The notes: a model not told the origin generated them from the letters alone. Shown: positions 8,130 to 17,456, counted from the first letter of the stretch. The stretch is 64,000 bases of DNA from Reyranella sp. (GCF_004297405.1 NZ_SCVC01000032.1:186001-250000); one strand, 5' to 3'. Numbers and translations are program-made.

Positions 8130-8902
8130 GTGCGCGCTTCCTCGCGCCGATCCTGGTCGGCCTCGTGATGCTCGTCCTGTGGGAGGCCGTGGTGCGGACC
8201 GCGGCGATCCCACCCTATGTGCTGCCGGGTCCGATTCTCATCGCCAAGACGCTGGTCAGCGACTGGTCGACGCTTTGGCCGGCGCTCATCATCACACTGG
8301 AGATCACGATGCAGGCGCTGGCCGCGGCGGTGATCGTCGGCGTGGCGTTGGCCATACTGTTTTCGCTGTCGCGCTGGATCGAGCTGTCGTTCTTTCCCTA
8401 TGCCATCATCCTGCAGGTGACGCCGATCGTGGCCATTGCGCCGCTGATCATCGCCTGGGTCGACGACGTCAATCTCTCGCTGTTGATCTGCGCTTGGCTG
8501 GTCGCCTTCTTTCCCATCCTGTCCAACACGGTGCTGGGCCTGCGCTCGGTCGACCGCAACCTGCTCGACCTCTTTGAACTCTATGGTGCGGGACGCTGGC
8601 GCACGCTGATCGATCTGCGCCTGCCGGCGGCTCTGCCGTACTTCCTGGGTGGCCTGCGCATCTCGGGTGGCCTGGCGCTGATAGGCGCCGTCGTGGCGGA
8701 GTTCGTGGCAGGTTCGGGCGGACGGGAGTCAGGTCTCGCCTATCGCATCCTCGAATCAGGCTACCAGCTCAAGATCCCGCGCATGTTTGCAGCACTCGTG
8801 CTGATCTCGTTGGCCGGCATCGCGATCTACCTGTTGCTGTCGTTGCTCTCGCACCTTCTGCTGCGCCGCTGGCACGAAAGCGCGCTCAGCGCCGAGGGGT
8901 GA
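8126..8902 (+). CDS. ABC transporter permease (SsuC/TauC type)
   Basis: A 258-residue inner-membrane subunit with about six hydrophobic segments. It begins with a membrane helix followed by IPPYVLPGPILIAKTL, typical of SsuC-like permeases. The cytoplasmic coupling (EAA-like) loop is ELYGAGRWRTLIDLRLPAALPYFLGGLRIS (about residues 153-182), and LALIGAVVAEFVAG follows. It forms an importer with the upstream ATPase. Its last 17 bases overlap the 3' end of the convergent MFS gene. The expected periplasmic binding protein is absent from both sides. Confidence 0.92.
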   Translation: MSARFLAPILVGLVMLVLWEAVVRTAAIPPYVLPGPILIAKTLVSDWSTLWPALIITLEITMQALAAAVIVGVALAILFSLSRWIELSFFPYAIILQVTPIVAIAPLIIAWVDDVNLSLLICAWLVAFFPILSNTVLGLRSVDRNLLDLFELYGAGRWRTLIDLRLPAALPYFLGGLRISGGLALIGAVVAEFVAGSGGRESGLAYRILESGYQLKIPRMFAALVLISLAGIAIYLLLSLLSHLLLRRWHESALSAEG

Positions 8903-10124
8903 CCCTTGATCGCATCGCTGCGCGCGCCAACAGGAACGAGCAGACGGTGACACCGGCCGCCAGTAGGAGATAGCCCGCCTCGTAAGAATGGGTGATTGCC
9001 AGGACCGTGCGGAACAGCAGCGGCGAGAGGAGCGCACCGAAAAAGACGAAGAGCTGCGTGGCGCCGGTAAACTCCGCAGCCCGGCCGGGTGGTGCGCGTG
9101 AGGCACTCTCGGCGATGAAGACGCCGTTCCAGCCGACGGCAGTGCCGCCCAGCACGATGCAGACGATATAGACGGCGGTGATCGGCCAGTCGGGCGTCGA
9201 AAAGGCCATTGTTGTTGCCGCGATCGCGACGATGCCGCCGATGCCTGCCAGCACGGTCGAGGGTCGCCGCAACAGATCAGCCAAGGCGCCCCAGAAGACG
9301 CGGCCGAAGGCGCCAGTGACCGTCGCCGCCGAAAGCAGGGCGCCGGCCAGCACGTACGACATTTTCAAGCCGTCGACGGCGTAGACGACCGTGAAGTTCA
9401 CGACAATCGCTTGCGTCGCCGAGAAGAGCATGCCGATGAAACACATCGGCCGCAGGATCGGGTCGCGCCAGGCAAGCCGCAGCGGCTCGAAGATCTCGGC
9501 GGCCGTGGGCAGGAACCGCCGCCCGACCTGGTCGCTCGCCTGTTCCTCGTCGTAGAGCCGACGCAGCGGTTGGACGGCGATGACGGTCGCAAGCGACAGG
9601 AAGCCGATGCTGGCCGCGGCCCAGCGCCAGCCGAAATCGAGCGCCAGGGTCGGCAGTACGGCACCGCAGATCGCGAAGCCCACTGGTACGCCGCTTTGCT
9701 TCAGCGAGAAGGTGACGTTGGCGAGGCGCGGCGGCGAAACGCGCGCCAGGATGTGGGAGCTGGCAATGGTGAGCGGCCCAGAGCCCAGGCCGACGATCAG
9801 TGCCGAGAAGGTCGCCATCGTCACGCCGCCCACGGCGAAGATGAAAGAGCCGATCGCTGCCACGGTGAGGCCGGTCTGGATGAAGCGGATGGGTCCCAGG
9901 CGCCGATTGATTGCGCCGCCGCCCAGGGTCGAGATCATCGCCGCGAGATAGACCAGCGAGACATAGTAGGCGACGTCGGCGGCGGCGACGCCCAGCGCCG
10001 GTGCAGCGGCGGGCGCCAGCACCGAGGCCTGGTTGAAGCCCATGGTCGCGACGACCTGCACCAGAGTGAGGGAGACGAGGGCGATCAGATAACGGCGAAG
10101 GTCGGTCGGCGCGGCAGAAGACAT
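8886..10124 (-). CDS. MFS transporter (NarK/CynX-like)
   Basis: A 412-residue major facilitator with about twelve hydrophobic segments. The loop between helices 2 and 3 is short (GGGAINRRLGPIRF, about residues 68-81). A long hydrophilic central loop (about residues 185-215) separates the halves, and the second half repeats the pattern with GRVFWGALADLLRRPS. It begins MSSAAPTDLRRYL without a signal peptide. The substrate is unknown; homologues of this style carry organic acids or cyanate. It runs tail-to-tail into the ABC permease with a 17-base overlap, so both genes are expected to be weakly or separately expressed. Confidence 0.88.
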   Translation of the reverse strand: MSSAAPTDLRRYLIALVSLTLVQVVATMGFNQASVLAPAAAPALGVAAADVAYYVSLVYLAAMISTLGGGAINRRLGPIRFIQTGLTVAAIGSFIFAVGGVTMATFSALIVGLGSGPLTIASSHILARVSPPRLANVTFSLKQSGVPVGFAICGAVLPTLALDFGWRWAAASIGFLSLATVIAVQPLRRLYDEEQASDQVGRRFLPTAAEIFEPLRLAWRDPILRPMCFIGMLFSATQAIVVNFTVVYAVDGLKMSYVLAGALLSAATVTGAFGRVFWGALADLLRRPSTVLAGIGGIVAIAATTMAFSTPDWPITAVYIVCIVLGGTAVGWNGVFIAESASRAPPGRAAEFTGATQLFVFFGALLSPLLFRTVLAITHSYEAGYLLLAAGVTVCSFLLARAAMRSRVTPRR

Positions 10125-10155
10125 TGCGCCGCGACTATAACGTGCGGGCTGCTTT

Positions 10156-10992
10156 CTACCTCAAGCCACTGAGGAAAGTTTCGACCAGCGGTGACCAGAC
10201 GGGTGTGCCGTTGCTCGCACCGGCGAGACTGTGACCATCGCGGTCGAACGGTCCGAGCGGCTTGTATGTCGCCTTGCCGCCAGCCTTGTCGTAGGCCTCG
10301 GCCATGCGCTGGGCGAGTGCGGGTTCGAAGAAGCTATCGTTCTCGGCATAGATCCAGAGCATCGGCACGCGCGCTGTCGCGCCATAGCGCCCGGCTGCAT
10401 CGACCAGCGCGCTCGGCGTGCAGTTGCCGATGCCACCACCGGCGAGCTTCTGATGTCCACCGCGGCCGCCAGCGAAGTTGATCATGCCGGAAACGCCGGG
10501 CGGGTTGCGGCTCGACAAGGCGATTGCTGCCCAGCCCCCGGCCGACTGACCGACGACGATCGTGCGGTCCGCCGCGACATAGGGCTGGCTGCGCATGTAG
10601 TCGATCGTGGCCTGGATGTCGCTGGCGCTTTGCAGGCCGGCATTGAAATAGTCAGGCGTGTCACAGAAGCCGTAGCCCTCGGCCCAGGTACCGCCGCTGT
10701 CGCCATAACCACGTCGCATCGGCAGGGCGACGACGTAGCCGCGCGCCAGGAACCAGGAGGAAAGGGTGACGTACCGTGGCCGTTCCATGGTAGCGCGCCG
10801 CGAACCGTCGGCCGGCGAACCGTGATTGATAACGACCAGTGGCTGGCGTACCTCTCCCGGTGGCCGCAGCACTGTGGCGATCAAGTTCGATCCGCCAGGA
10901 CCGGGCATGCGCACGATCTGCTCGCGCTCCTGCGCCACGGCCGGCCACGCCAACACGAAGAAAAGTAGGGCGGCCAGGGCGCGCAAGCGCAT
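10156..10992 (-). CDS. Secreted alpha/beta hydrolase (dienelactone hydrolase-like)
   Basis: A 278-residue hydrolase with a clear Sec signal peptide (MRLRALAALLFFVLAWPAVAQ, cleavage expected after VAQ near residue 21). The nucleophile elbow is GQSAGG (about residue 148). The oxyanion region is NHGSPADGSRR, and the catalytic Asp and His are likely in YAENDSFF and RDGHSL near the C-terminus. A CDTPDYF segment may form a disulphide. It is predicted to act on an ester or peptide in the periplasm. It lies 10 bases downstream of uvrB on the same strand, but its function is unrelated. Confidence 0.85.
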   Translation of the reverse strand: MRLRALAALLFFVLAWPAVAQEREQIVRMPGPGGSNLIATVLRPPGEVRQPLVVINHGSPADGSRRATMERPRYVTLSSWFLARGYVVALPMRRGYGDSGGTWAEGYGFCDTPDYFNAGLQSASDIQATIDYMRSQPYVAADRTIVVGQSAGGWAAIALSSRNPPGVSGMINFAGGRGGHQKLAGGGIGNCTPSALVDAAGRYGATARVPMLWIYAENDSFFEPALAQRMAEAYDKAGGKATYKPLGPFDRDGHSLAGASNGTPVWSPLVETFLSGLR

Positions 10993-11002
10993 CGCCTATT
11001 TC

Positions 11003-13198
11003 CTATCGGCCGCTGCGCCGCGCCGGCTTGCCGCGTGAACCGGAGCCGGTGCGCACGCCGCGGAAGACGCGGGAGTGCTGCATCTTGCCGAGATGCACGC
11101 CGACATTGGCGCTTGCAGCCTGGCCTGGCAGCTCGAGCTCGTGGGCCTCGAGGCGGCGGATCTCGTCGCGCAGGCGGCCGGCTTCCTCGAATTCGAGGTC
11201 GGCGGCGGCAGCGCGCATGCGCTTTTCGAGTTCGGCAATGTGGGTGCGCAGATTGTGCCCGACCAGATGGACGTCGCCCGACACGCCGGTGTCGACGGTG
11301 TAGTGATCGCGCTCGGCAGTCGACTGCAGGATCTCGGCAATGTTCTTCTTCACCGAGGCCGGCGTGATGCCGTGCTCCTTATTATAGGCCGTCTGCTTGG
11401 CGCGCCGCCGGTCGGTCTCGGCCATGGCGTACTTGATCGAGTCCGTCATCTTGTCGGCATAGAGGATGACCCGGCCGTCGACGTTGCGGGCGGCGCGGCC
11501 GATCGTCTGCACCAGCGAGGTCGGCGAACGCAGGAAGCCTTCCTTGTCGGCATCGAGGATGGCGACCAGGGCGCATTCGGGAATGTCGAGACCCTCGCGC
11601 AGCAGGTTGATGCCCACCAGCACATCGAAGGCGCCGAGCCGCAGGTCGCGGATGATCTCGATACGCTCCAGGGTGTCGATGTCGGAGTGCAGGTAGCGGC
11701 AGCGGATGCCGGCCTCATGCATGTACTCCACGAGATCCTCGGCCATGCGCTTGGTCAGCACCGTGACCAGCACGCGCTGGCCCTTCTTGGCGCAGTCGCG
11801 GCACTCGGCGATCAGGTCGTCGACCTGCTTCTCGACCGGACGTATCAGCACCGTCGGGTCGATCAGGCCTGTGGGCCGGATCACCTGCTCGATGAAGGTG
11901 CCTTGCGTGCGCTCCATCTCCCAGTCGCCTGGCGTGGCGCTGACATAGGTCGTCTGCGGGCGCAGCGTGTCCCACTCCTCGAACTTCAGCGGCCGGTTGT
12001 CGATCGCCGAGGGCAGGCGGAAGCCGAACTCGGCCAGCACGCTCTTGCGGTTGAAGTCGCCGCGGAACATGCCGCCGATCTGCGGCACCGTGACGTGGCT
12101 CTCGTCACAGATCAGCAGGGAGTTCTCGGGGAAGTATTCGAACAGAGTGGGCGGCGGCTCGCCCGGCTTGCGGCCGGTGAGGTAACGCGAATAGTTTTCG
12201 ATGCCGGCGCAGGCGCCGGTGGTTTCCAGCATCTCGATGTCGAACAGCGTGCGTTGCTCCAGGCGCTGCGCTTCAAGGAGCCGGCCGGCGCGATTGAATT
12301 CGTCGAGCCGCTGCTTGAGATCGCCCTTTATCTGGTCGATCGCCTTCTGCATCGTGGGCTTCGGCGTCACATAGTGGCTGTTGGCGTAGACGATGATGTC
12401 CGACAACGACACGGTTTTATCGCCCGTCAGCGGATCGAACTCGGTGATCGATTCGATCTCGTCGCCGAACATCTCGAAGCGCCAGGCCTTGTCCTCGTAA
12501 TGGGCCGGGAAGAGGTCGACGGTATCGCCGCGCACGCGGAAGGTTCCGCGCTGGAAGGCGTTGTCATTACGCTTGTACTGCTGCTCGACGAAGCGGCGGA
12601 GCAGGGTGGTGCGATCGATCTTCTGACCCTTGTGCAGGCGGAAGGTCATCGCCTGATAGTTTTCCAGCGGGCCGATGCCGTAGATGCACGAGACCGAGGC
12701 CACGATGATCACGTCGTCGCGCTCCATCAGGGCGCGTGTCGCGGAGTGGCGCATGCGGTCGATCTGCTCGTTGATCGACGAATCCTTCTCGATGTAGGTG
12801 TCCGTCCGCGGCACATAGGCTTCGGGCTGGTAGTAGTCGTAGTACGACACGAAGTACTCGACCGCGTTATCCGGAAAGAAGCCCTTCATCTCGCTGTAAA
12901 GCTGCGCCGCCAGCGTCTTGTTGGGCGCCATCACGAGTGCCGGCCGTCCTTGCGAGGCGATGACATTGGCCATGGTGAAAGTCTTGCCCGAGCCGGTGAC
13001 GCCCAGCAGTACCTGGTCGCGCTCGCCGCCCGACACGCCTTCGATGAGCTGCCGGATCGCCTCGGGCTGGTCACCTGCCGGTGTGTAGTCCGAAACCAGC
13101 TTGAAAGGTTTCGGCGTTACGCCTTCGAGCTCGGGCCGCCGTTGGATGTACGGCATCAGGAGCGGGGTCGCCGACACTGCGAGATTCTTTGAGGGCAT
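11003..13198 (-). CDS. uvrB: Excinuclease ABC subunit B
   Basis: DNA-damage verification subunit of nucleotide excision repair. About 731 residues from ATG 13198. It shows [17 protein letters not shown], Walker A GVTGSGKT (residues 66-73), the beta-hairpin [18 protein letters not shown], the helicase motifs [13 protein letters not shown] and QTIGRAARN, and a C-terminal UVR domain ([13 protein letters not shown]...). The open frame extends upstream to 13351, but that part would overlap the divergent gene's start and has no family similarity. A consensus TATAAT lies at 13211-13206, placing the transcription start almost at the ATG, so the message may be leaderless. ATG 13207 is an alternative start. 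Confidence 0.97.
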   Translation of the reverse strand: MPSKNLAVSATPLLMPYIQRRPELEGVTPKPFKLVSDYTPAGDQPEAIRQLIEGVSGGERDQVLLGVTGSGKTFTMANVIASQGRPALVMAPNKTLAAQLYSEMKGFFPDNAVEYFVSYYDYYQPEAYVPRTDTYIEKDSSINEQIDRMRHSATRALMERDDVIIVASVSCIYGIGPLENYQAMTFRLHKGQKIDRTTLLRRFVEQQYKRNDNAFQRGTFRVRGDTVDLFPAHYEDKAWRFEMFGDEIESITEFDPLTGDKTVSLSDIIVYANSHYVTPKPTMQKAIDQIKGDLKQRLDEFNRAGRLLEAQRLEQRTLFDIEMLETTGACAGIENYSRYLTGRKPGEPPPTLFEYFPENSLLICDESHVTVPQIGGMFRGDFNRKSVLAEFGFRLPSAIDNRPLKFEEWDTLRPQTTYVSATPGDWEMERTQGTFIEQVIRPTGLIDPTVLIRPVEKQVDDLIAECRDCAKKGQRVLVTVLTKRMAEDLVEYMHEAGIRCRYLHSDIDTLERIEIIRDLRLGAFDVLVGINLLREGLDIPECALVAILDADKEGFLRSPTSLVQTIGRAARNVDGRVILYADKMTDSIKYAMAETDRRRAKQTAYNKEHGITPASVKKNIAEILQSTAERDHYTVDTGVSGDVHLVGHNLRTHIAELEKRMRAAAADLEFEEAGRLRDEIRRLEAHELELPGQAASANVGVHLGKMQHSRVFRGVRTGSGSRGKPARRSGR

Positions 13199-13205
13199 GA
13201 CCTGC

Positions 13206-13236
13206 ATTATATGATGCTCGGATGACGGTCCGGCAA
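13206..13236 (-). promoter_or_regulatory. Predicted uvrB promoter with perfect TATAAT
   Basis: On the minus strand TATAAT occupies 13211-13206 and a TTGCCG -35-like element occupies 13236-13231, 19 bases upstream. The start of transcription is predicted near 13199, at the uvrB ATG (13198). The -35 element overlaps the ATG of the divergent permease gene, so the two genes may compete for this region. Confidence 0.55.
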
Positions 13237-13988
13237 TGCTAGCTTCCGCGCCCGCTATGCCTGACCTGTTGAGCACTCCCTTCCTGATTTCGGCCGTCGT
13301 TGCCTGCATTGCAGGCATGGTGCGCGGCTTCGCGGGCTTCGGCGCCGCCATGCTGATGACGCCGGTATTTTCCGCGCTCTACGGACCCGCCGTGGGCATC
13401 GCGCTCTGCTTGCTGCTGGAAATTGCCGTGGCGCTGCCACTGTTGCCCAGGGTCGTGCGCCTCGTCGACTGGCGCCGCATCGGCGTCTTGTTGGTGGCGG
13501 CGGCAATCGGCGTACCGTTCGGTAACCTCACGCTGACATGGGCCGATCCCGAACCGATGCGCTGGGCGATTTCCGCCATCGTTCTCGGTGCTGTCATAAT
13601 GCTGGCAAGCGGCTGGCGCTTTTCCGGTCGACCAGGGACTGCGACTACTCTCACGGCGGGTGCGACCAGCGGCTTTCTGAATGGCCTCTCGGGCATGGCC
13701 GGTCCGCCGATCGCATTCTATTATCTCGCAGGTGAGGATCCGGCGGCGCGCGTGCGAGCCAACCTCACGACCTACTTCGTTTTCGTCGATTTGTTTGCCA
13801 TCACAGCTTTCGCGTCGCGCGATCTGATCGGATGGAGCACTGGCGTTTACGGGCTGTTCCTGGCGCCGGCGGTCATAGCGGGTGGTCTGCTCGGCGAGCG
13901 TCTGTTTCCGTTAGCCAGTGAACGCTTCTATCGGTGGCTGGCGCTGGTGTTGTTGGTCTGCGTCGCTCTGGGTTCCCTGCTGCTATAA
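13236..13988 (+). CDS. TauE/SafE family membrane permease
   Basis: A 250-residue membrane protein with about seven to eight hydrophobic segments. The family signature appears twice as [17 protein letters not shown] (about residues 27-43) and [20 protein letters not shown] (about residues 145-164). Characterised relatives export sulfite or sulfoacetate, or are called sulfite exporters by similarity only. ATG 13236 is used; ATG 13257 is a plausible shorter start because it precedes the first hydrophobic stretch. It is divergent from uvrB. The next gene starts 8 bases after the stop, with a ribosome-binding site overlapping this gene's end. Confidence 0.87.
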   Translation: MLASAPAMPDLLSTPFLISAVVACIAGMVRGFAGFGAAMLMTPVFSALYGPAVGIALCLLLEIAVALPLLPRVVRLVDWRRIGVLLVAAAIGVPFGNLTLTWADPEPMRWAISAIVLGAVIMLASGWRFSGRPGTATTLTAGATSGFLNGLSGMAGPPIAFYYLAGEDPAARVRANLTTYFVFVDLFAITAFASRDLIGWSTGVYGLFLAPAVIAGGLLGERLFPLASERFYRWLALVLLVCVALGSLLL

Positions 13989-13996
13989 GGCTCGAC

Positions 13997-14698
13997 ATGA
14001 GGATCTGGGACAAAATTGTGGAAGGCATGAACGGCCTCGGCATCGCCGAGTTGCTGGGCTTGTCTTCGCCGCCGGCTGACGATGGTGGCCATCCCGGCCT
14101 GCGCCAGATCGGTTTCACGATCGGCGTCATCGCGCTCGGCGCCAAGATGGCGCGGGTCGATGGCGAAGTGTCGGAGGTCGAAGTCGCGGCGTTCCGTGCC
14201 TTCTTCCAGGTGCCGCCGGGCGAGGAAGCCAATGTCGAACGCTTCTTCGATCTCGCCAAGCGCGACGCCGGCGGTTTCGAGACCTATGCACGGCAGGTGG
14301 CGGTGCTCTTTCCCGACGCGCCGGAAATCCTCGAGAACGTGGTCGAAGGTCTGTTCAGCATCGCCCAGGCCGATGGCGAGATCGATGTCGCGGAAGCCGA
14401 CTACCTCGCCAAGGTCGCACGCATCTTCGGTCTGGAGAGCTCGCGCTTCGAACGCGCCAAGGCCGCGGCGCTCGGCGTCATGGAGTGCGAGCCTTGCATT
14501 GTGCTCGGTATCGACCCGTTGGCGACCGACGAACAGATCCGCGAAGCGTGGCTGCGCCAGGTTCGCGCCAATCATCCCGACAAGTTAATGGCGCAAGGCT
14601 TGCCGGAGGAGGCCATCGAGATGGCCAATCGCAAGCTCGCGCTGATCAACGACGCCTACGATCGCCTGCGCCGGCAACGCGGACTGGTCGCCGCCTGA
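13997..14698 (+). CDS. DjlA-like J-domain protein with TerB domain
   Basis: A 233-residue soluble protein. The N-terminal two thirds is an all-helical TerB/DjlA-type domain, with two acidic signature helices (MARVDGEVSEVEVAAFR and ADGEIDVAEADYLAKVARIF). The C-terminal 70 residues form a J domain with the DnaK-stimulating HPD at about residues 193-195 (ANHPDKL). Unlike E. coli DjlA there is no N-terminal membrane helix. The start at 13997 follows TAAGG six bases upstream; the longer frame from 13934 lies inside the preceding gene. The amidase gene begins 3 bases after the stop, as in other alphaproteobacteria, so co-expression is likely. Confidence 0.9.
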   Translation: MRIWDKIVEGMNGLGIAELLGLSSPPADDGGHPGLRQIGFTIGVIALGAKMARVDGEVSEVEVAAFRAFFQVPPGEEANVERFFDLAKRDAGGFETYARQVAVLFPDAPEILENVVEGLFSIAQADGEIDVAEADYLAKVARIFGLESSRFERAKAAALGVMECEPCIVLGIDPLATDEQIREAWLRQVRANHPDKLMAQGLPEEAIEMANRKLALINDAYDRLRRQRGLVAA

Positions 14699-14700
14699 CC

Positions 14701-15390
14701 GTGAAGCTCGTCGATCAGCCATCGCCCAATCATGCGCCACGGCCCGAAGGGGCGGTCGTCGATATCCTGGTGCTGCACTACACCGAGCTGCCGCTGCAGG
14801 AGTCGCTCGACATCCTGTGCGACGGCACGCGAGAGCATTGCGTGAGCTCGCACTATGTCTTGGCCGAGGATGGTATGGCGTATCGACTCGTTGCCGAGGA
14901 TCGCACCGCCTGGCACGCCGGCCGTTCATGGTGGCGTGGCCGCGAAGCGTTGAACGCAACATCGATCGGCATCGAGATCGTCAACCTGCATGGCGATCGC
15001 CACGACTATCCGCCGGGTCAGATCGAAGTGTTGATCGAACTTTGTCGAGGCATCCTGGCGCGCCATCCCGCCATCGTGCCGCGTAATGTCGTGGGCCATT
15101 CCGACATCGCGCCGCAGCGCAAGGTCGACCCGGGCCGCCGTTTTCCCTGGAAGGTCTTGGCCGACGCCGGCATCGGAGTCTGGCCGCGGGCCGGGGCGCG
15201 ACCGCTCGACGGCGATTTTCAGAAAGCCTTGCAGCGTTTCGGTTATGCGCCTCCGATCGCTGTCCCACCGAAAGAGATCATAAAGGCCTTTCAGCGCCAT
15301 TACCGACCTGCACAAGTCGATGGCATGGCCGATCCCGAGACGCGGACGCTGCTGGCCGGGCTGCTTGACCCGCTGGGGGGAGCAGCCTAG
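14701..15390 (+). CDS. N-acetylmuramoyl-L-alanine amidase (AmiD/AmpD type)
   Basis: A 229-residue zinc amidase that cleaves the muramyl-L-alanine bond of peptidoglycan or its fragments. Zinc ligands are visible as His in LVLHYTELP (about residue 24) and as His and Asp in VGHSDIAPQRKVDPG (about residues 136-148). Residues 160-225 resemble a peptidoglycan-binding helical domain (IKAFQRHYRP...VDGMADPETRTLLAGLL). The GTG start at 14701 follows the djlA-like stop directly. No signal peptide is visible, suggesting a cytosolic recycling role like AmpD, although the two-domain layout is AmiD-like. The end of the gene carries the likely rnpB promoter. Confidence 0.9.
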   Translation: MKLVDQPSPNHAPRPEGAVVDILVLHYTELPLQESLDILCDGTREHCVSSHYVLAEDGMAYRLVAEDRTAWHAGRSWWRGREALNATSIGIEIVNLHGDRHDYPPGQIEVLIELCRGILARHPAIVPRNVVGHSDIAPQRKVDPGRRFPWKVLADAGIGVWPRAGARPLDGDFQKALQRFGYAPPIAVPPKEIIKAFQRHYRPAQVDGMADPETRTLLAGLLDPLGGAA

Positions 15391-15393
15391 TCA
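15365..15393 (+). promoter_or_regulatory. Predicted rnpB promoter inside the amidase gene
   Basis: TTGACC (15365-15370) and TAGTCA (15388-15393) are separated by 17 bases. Seven bases further is 15401, where the P1 helix of RNase P RNA begins. The -10 is a weak match, but the geometry fits. The promoter occupies the last codons and stop of the amidase gene. Confidence 0.5.
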
Positions 15394-15400
15394 AGCGCCC

Positions 15401-15790
15401 GGGTCAGACGGCTGGATGGCTGCACTCGAACGGGTAACCGGTCGGGTGAGGAAAGTCCGGGCTCCACGGAGACACGGTGCCGGTTAACGACCGGCGGGGG
15501 CGACCCCAGGGAAAGTGCCACAGAGAACAGACCGCCGGGCCAGCTTGCTGGCCAGGTAAGGGTGAAACGGTGGGGTAAGAGCCCACCGCGCGACCGGCAA
15601 CGGAAGCGGCACGGCAAACCCCACCGGGAGCAAGACCAAATAGGGGCGGCACGCCGGGCAACCGGCAGCGGTGTTTCCGCGTCGTCGCCCGGGTCGGTCG
15701 CGCGAGGTGCTCGGCAACGGGCATCCCAGAGGAATGGCCATCCATCGCTTTTGGGCGAGGACAGAACCCGGCTTACAGGCCGTCTGACCC
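15401..15790 (+). ncRNA. rnpB: RNase P RNA, bacterial class A
   Basis: The catalytic RNA that matures the 5' ends of tRNAs. The ends pair perfectly as helix P1 (GGGTCAGACGGC at 15401-15412 with GCCGTCTGACCC at 15779-15790). Near the 5' end is the conserved GAGGAAAGTCCGGGCTCC block (about 15449-15466). In the middle are CAGAGAACAGACCGCC-like and GGGTGAAACGGTGGGGTAAGAGCC segments, and near the 3' end ACAGAACCCGGCTTACAGGCC, the universal J2/4-P2 region. The length of about 390 bases fits alphaproteobacterial type A RNA. Several long open frames here are chance frames over the RNA. It lies between the amidase gene and the dcw cluster. Confidence 0.97.
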
Positions 15791-15923
15791 TTCATTCCCT
15801 TCGTCCGATTTCGCGTCACGAGTCGAACTTACAACTGCTTGCGTTTGCATGTGGCGAGCGCACAATAGATGTTGTGTCTAAGGCCTTCAGATTCCTTGTG
15901 GATTCCTGTCTTTGTGAATTGCG

Positions 15924-15958
15924 CCCCAGGCTTTCCCATGGTATCCCATTGTATCCCG
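15924..15958. promoter_or_regulatory. Probable MraZ operator: four TGGG-type boxes at a 10-base period
   Basis: Four five-base boxes lie at 15924-15928 (CCCCA), 15934-15938 (TCCCA), 15944-15948 (TCCCA) and 15954-15958 (TCCCG), each separated by exactly five bases. Read on the minus strand they are CGGGA, TGGGA, TGGGA and TGGGG. Characterised MraZ proteins bind repeated TGGGN boxes with five-base spacers upstream of mraZ and repress the dcw operon. The array starts 60 bases before the mraZ GTG. A weak upstream promoter candidate is TTGCGT (15839-15844), 16 bases, CACAAT (15861-15866). No gene is seen between 15791 and 16017. Confidence 0.8.
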
Positions 15959-16017
15959 TGTAACAGGAAACGCAGGAGCGTGGGGCACCTGCGGCGGGAT
16001 GTAGGGGGAGAAGGGCC

Positions 16018-16509
16018 GTGGCATTCCGGTCCGAAATCCTGATCAAGTTGGATAAGAAGGGTCGGGTCCTGTTGCCCGCCGCCTTTCGCGATGAGCTGCC
16101 TGCGGACGATCGCGGCGCCTTCGTGCTCTATCACTCCCCCAATGTTCCGGGTGTCGTGAACGGCAATTCGCGCCTGGGCTTCGACGCCATGCTAGAGCGG
16201 CTGCGTGCCGAGGCGCTGGGGCCCAAGGGTTCGCTGAAGGTCGCTCTGGACGACGAGGCATTCGATCCGGCGGGCTATCTCTCGGCCGGCGCCCGCACCA
16301 TCGCCATGGAGCCGGACGGCCGCTTCTCCATGCCTGCTGAATTCGTCGAGGCGCTCGATGTCGCCGACGGCGTGATGCTGGTCGGCAAGGTCGAGAAGTT
16401 CCAGCTCTGGAATCCGGCGCGCTGGCAAGCCCGCCGCGCGGCCGAGCGCGAGAAGATGGCGGCCTTCGTGCGCAACCTGAGTGCCGGTGACGCAGGGGGC
16501 GAGGCATGA
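16018..16509 (+). CDS. mraZ: Transcriptional regulator MraZ
   Basis: A 163-residue AbrB-fold DNA-binding protein that forms ring oligomers and controls its own dcw operon. It has the two expected tandem repeats, each with a D-x(2)-G-R core: [17 protein letters not shown] (about residues 12-28) and [17 protein letters not shown] (about residues 97-113). The first residues ([12 protein letters not shown]) are less canonical than MF-type homologues. The GTG start follows AGGGGGAG at about eight bases. The stop overlaps the rsmH ATG (ATGA). The box array at 15924-15958 is the expected target. Confidence 0.93.
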   Translation: MAFRSEILIKLDKKGRVLLPAAFRDELPADDRGAFVLYHSPNVPGVVNGNSRLGFDAMLERLRAEALGPKGSLKVALDDEAFDPAGYLSAGARTIAMEPDGRFSMPAEFVEALDVADGVMLVGKVEKFQLWNPARWQARRAAEREKMAAFVRNLSAGDAGGEA

Positions 16510-17456
16510 GCGCCGTCCGCCACGTTCCGGTGATGGCCCGCGAAGTCGTTGATGCATTGCAGCCGCGCGACGGTGGCCGCTACCTCGACGGCACCTTCGG
16601 TGCCGGCGGCTACACCACAGCCATGCTCGATCGTGCCGACTGTCAGGTGATCGCCATCGATCGCGATCCCGATGCGATCGCGGCCGGCCAGGTGCTGGCC
16701 GAACGCTACGCGCCACGCCTGCGCCTGATCGACGGCCGCTTCGGCGACATGGCCGATCTCCTGTCGGCCGAAGGCGTCGAGGATGTCGACGGCGTCGCGC
16801 TCGATCTCGGCGTCTCCTCGATGCAGTTCGACCAGGCCGATCGCGGTTTCTCCTTCCGCGCCTCCGGTCCGCTCGACATGCGCATGGAGAAGAGCGGCGC
16901 GTCGGCGGCCGATCTGGTGAACGAGGGCGACGAGACGGAACTCGCCGACATCATCTGGCGCTACGGTGAGGAGCGGCGCAGCCGCCGCGTCGCGCGCGCC
17001 ATCGTCGAAGCCCGCCGCACCAAGCGCATCGACACCACCGGTGAGTTGGCCGAGATCGTGCGCCGCGCTGTCGGCCCGCAGGGCAGGGACGAAAGCGACC
17101 CCGCGACGCGCACCTTCCAAGCGCTGCGCATTGCCGTGAACGACGAGCTGGGCGAACTCGAGCGTGGCCTTGCCGCAGCCGAGCAAGTGCTGGCGCCGGG
17201 TGGCCGGCTCGCGGTCGTATCGTTCCATTCGCTGGAAGATCGCGCTGTGAAGGAATTCGTGCGCGCCCGCGCCGGTCGCACGCCGAGCCCGTCGCGTCAT
17301 GCGCCGCCGCGTGCCGGCGAGCAGGACGCCACGCTGCGCGATCTCACGCGCAAGCCGATGGTGCCGTCGGAGGCCGAGGTCGCCGCCAATCCGCGCGCGC
17401 GTTCGGCGCGCTTGCGCGTTGCCGAGAAGCTCGCTGCTTCCGGAGGCCGCGCATGA
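16506..17456 (+). CDS. rsmH: 16S rRNA (cytosine(1402)-N(4))-methyltransferase
   Basis: A 316-residue SAM-dependent enzyme that methylates N4 of C1402 in the ribosomal P site. It begins [36 protein letters not shown], covering the conserved HxPV start and motif [24 protein letters not shown] and GPLDMRM are hallmarks of the family, and [17 protein letters not shown] lies near the C-terminus. The second gene of the dcw operon, it overlaps mraZ and ftsL by four bases each. Confidence 0.97.
   Translation: MSAVRHVPVMAREVVDALQPRDGGRYLDGTFGAGGYTTAMLDRADCQVIAIDRDPDAIAAGQVLAERYAPRLRLIDGRFGDMADLLSAEGVEDVDGVALDLGVSSMQFDQADRGFSFRASGPLDMRMEKSGASAADLVNEGDETELADIIWRYGEERRSRRVARAIVEARRTKRIDTTGELAEIVRRAVGPQGRDESDPATRTFQALRIAVNDELGELERGLAAAEQVLAPGGRLAVVSFHSLEDRAVKEFVRARAGRTPSPSRHAPPRAGEQDATLRDLTRKPMVPSEAEVAANPRARSARLRVAEKLAASGGRA

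Noticed and set aside
11075..13192. Open frame of 705 residues on the plus strand opposite uvrB.
   Set aside because: It lies entirely antisense to an unmistakable UvrB frame and its translation has no recognisable motif; long antisense frames are expected at this GC content.
15484..15819. Several open frames on both strands around 15.4-15.9 kb.
   Set aside because: They coincide with the RNase P RNA gene, whose pairing and conserved blocks explain the sequence.
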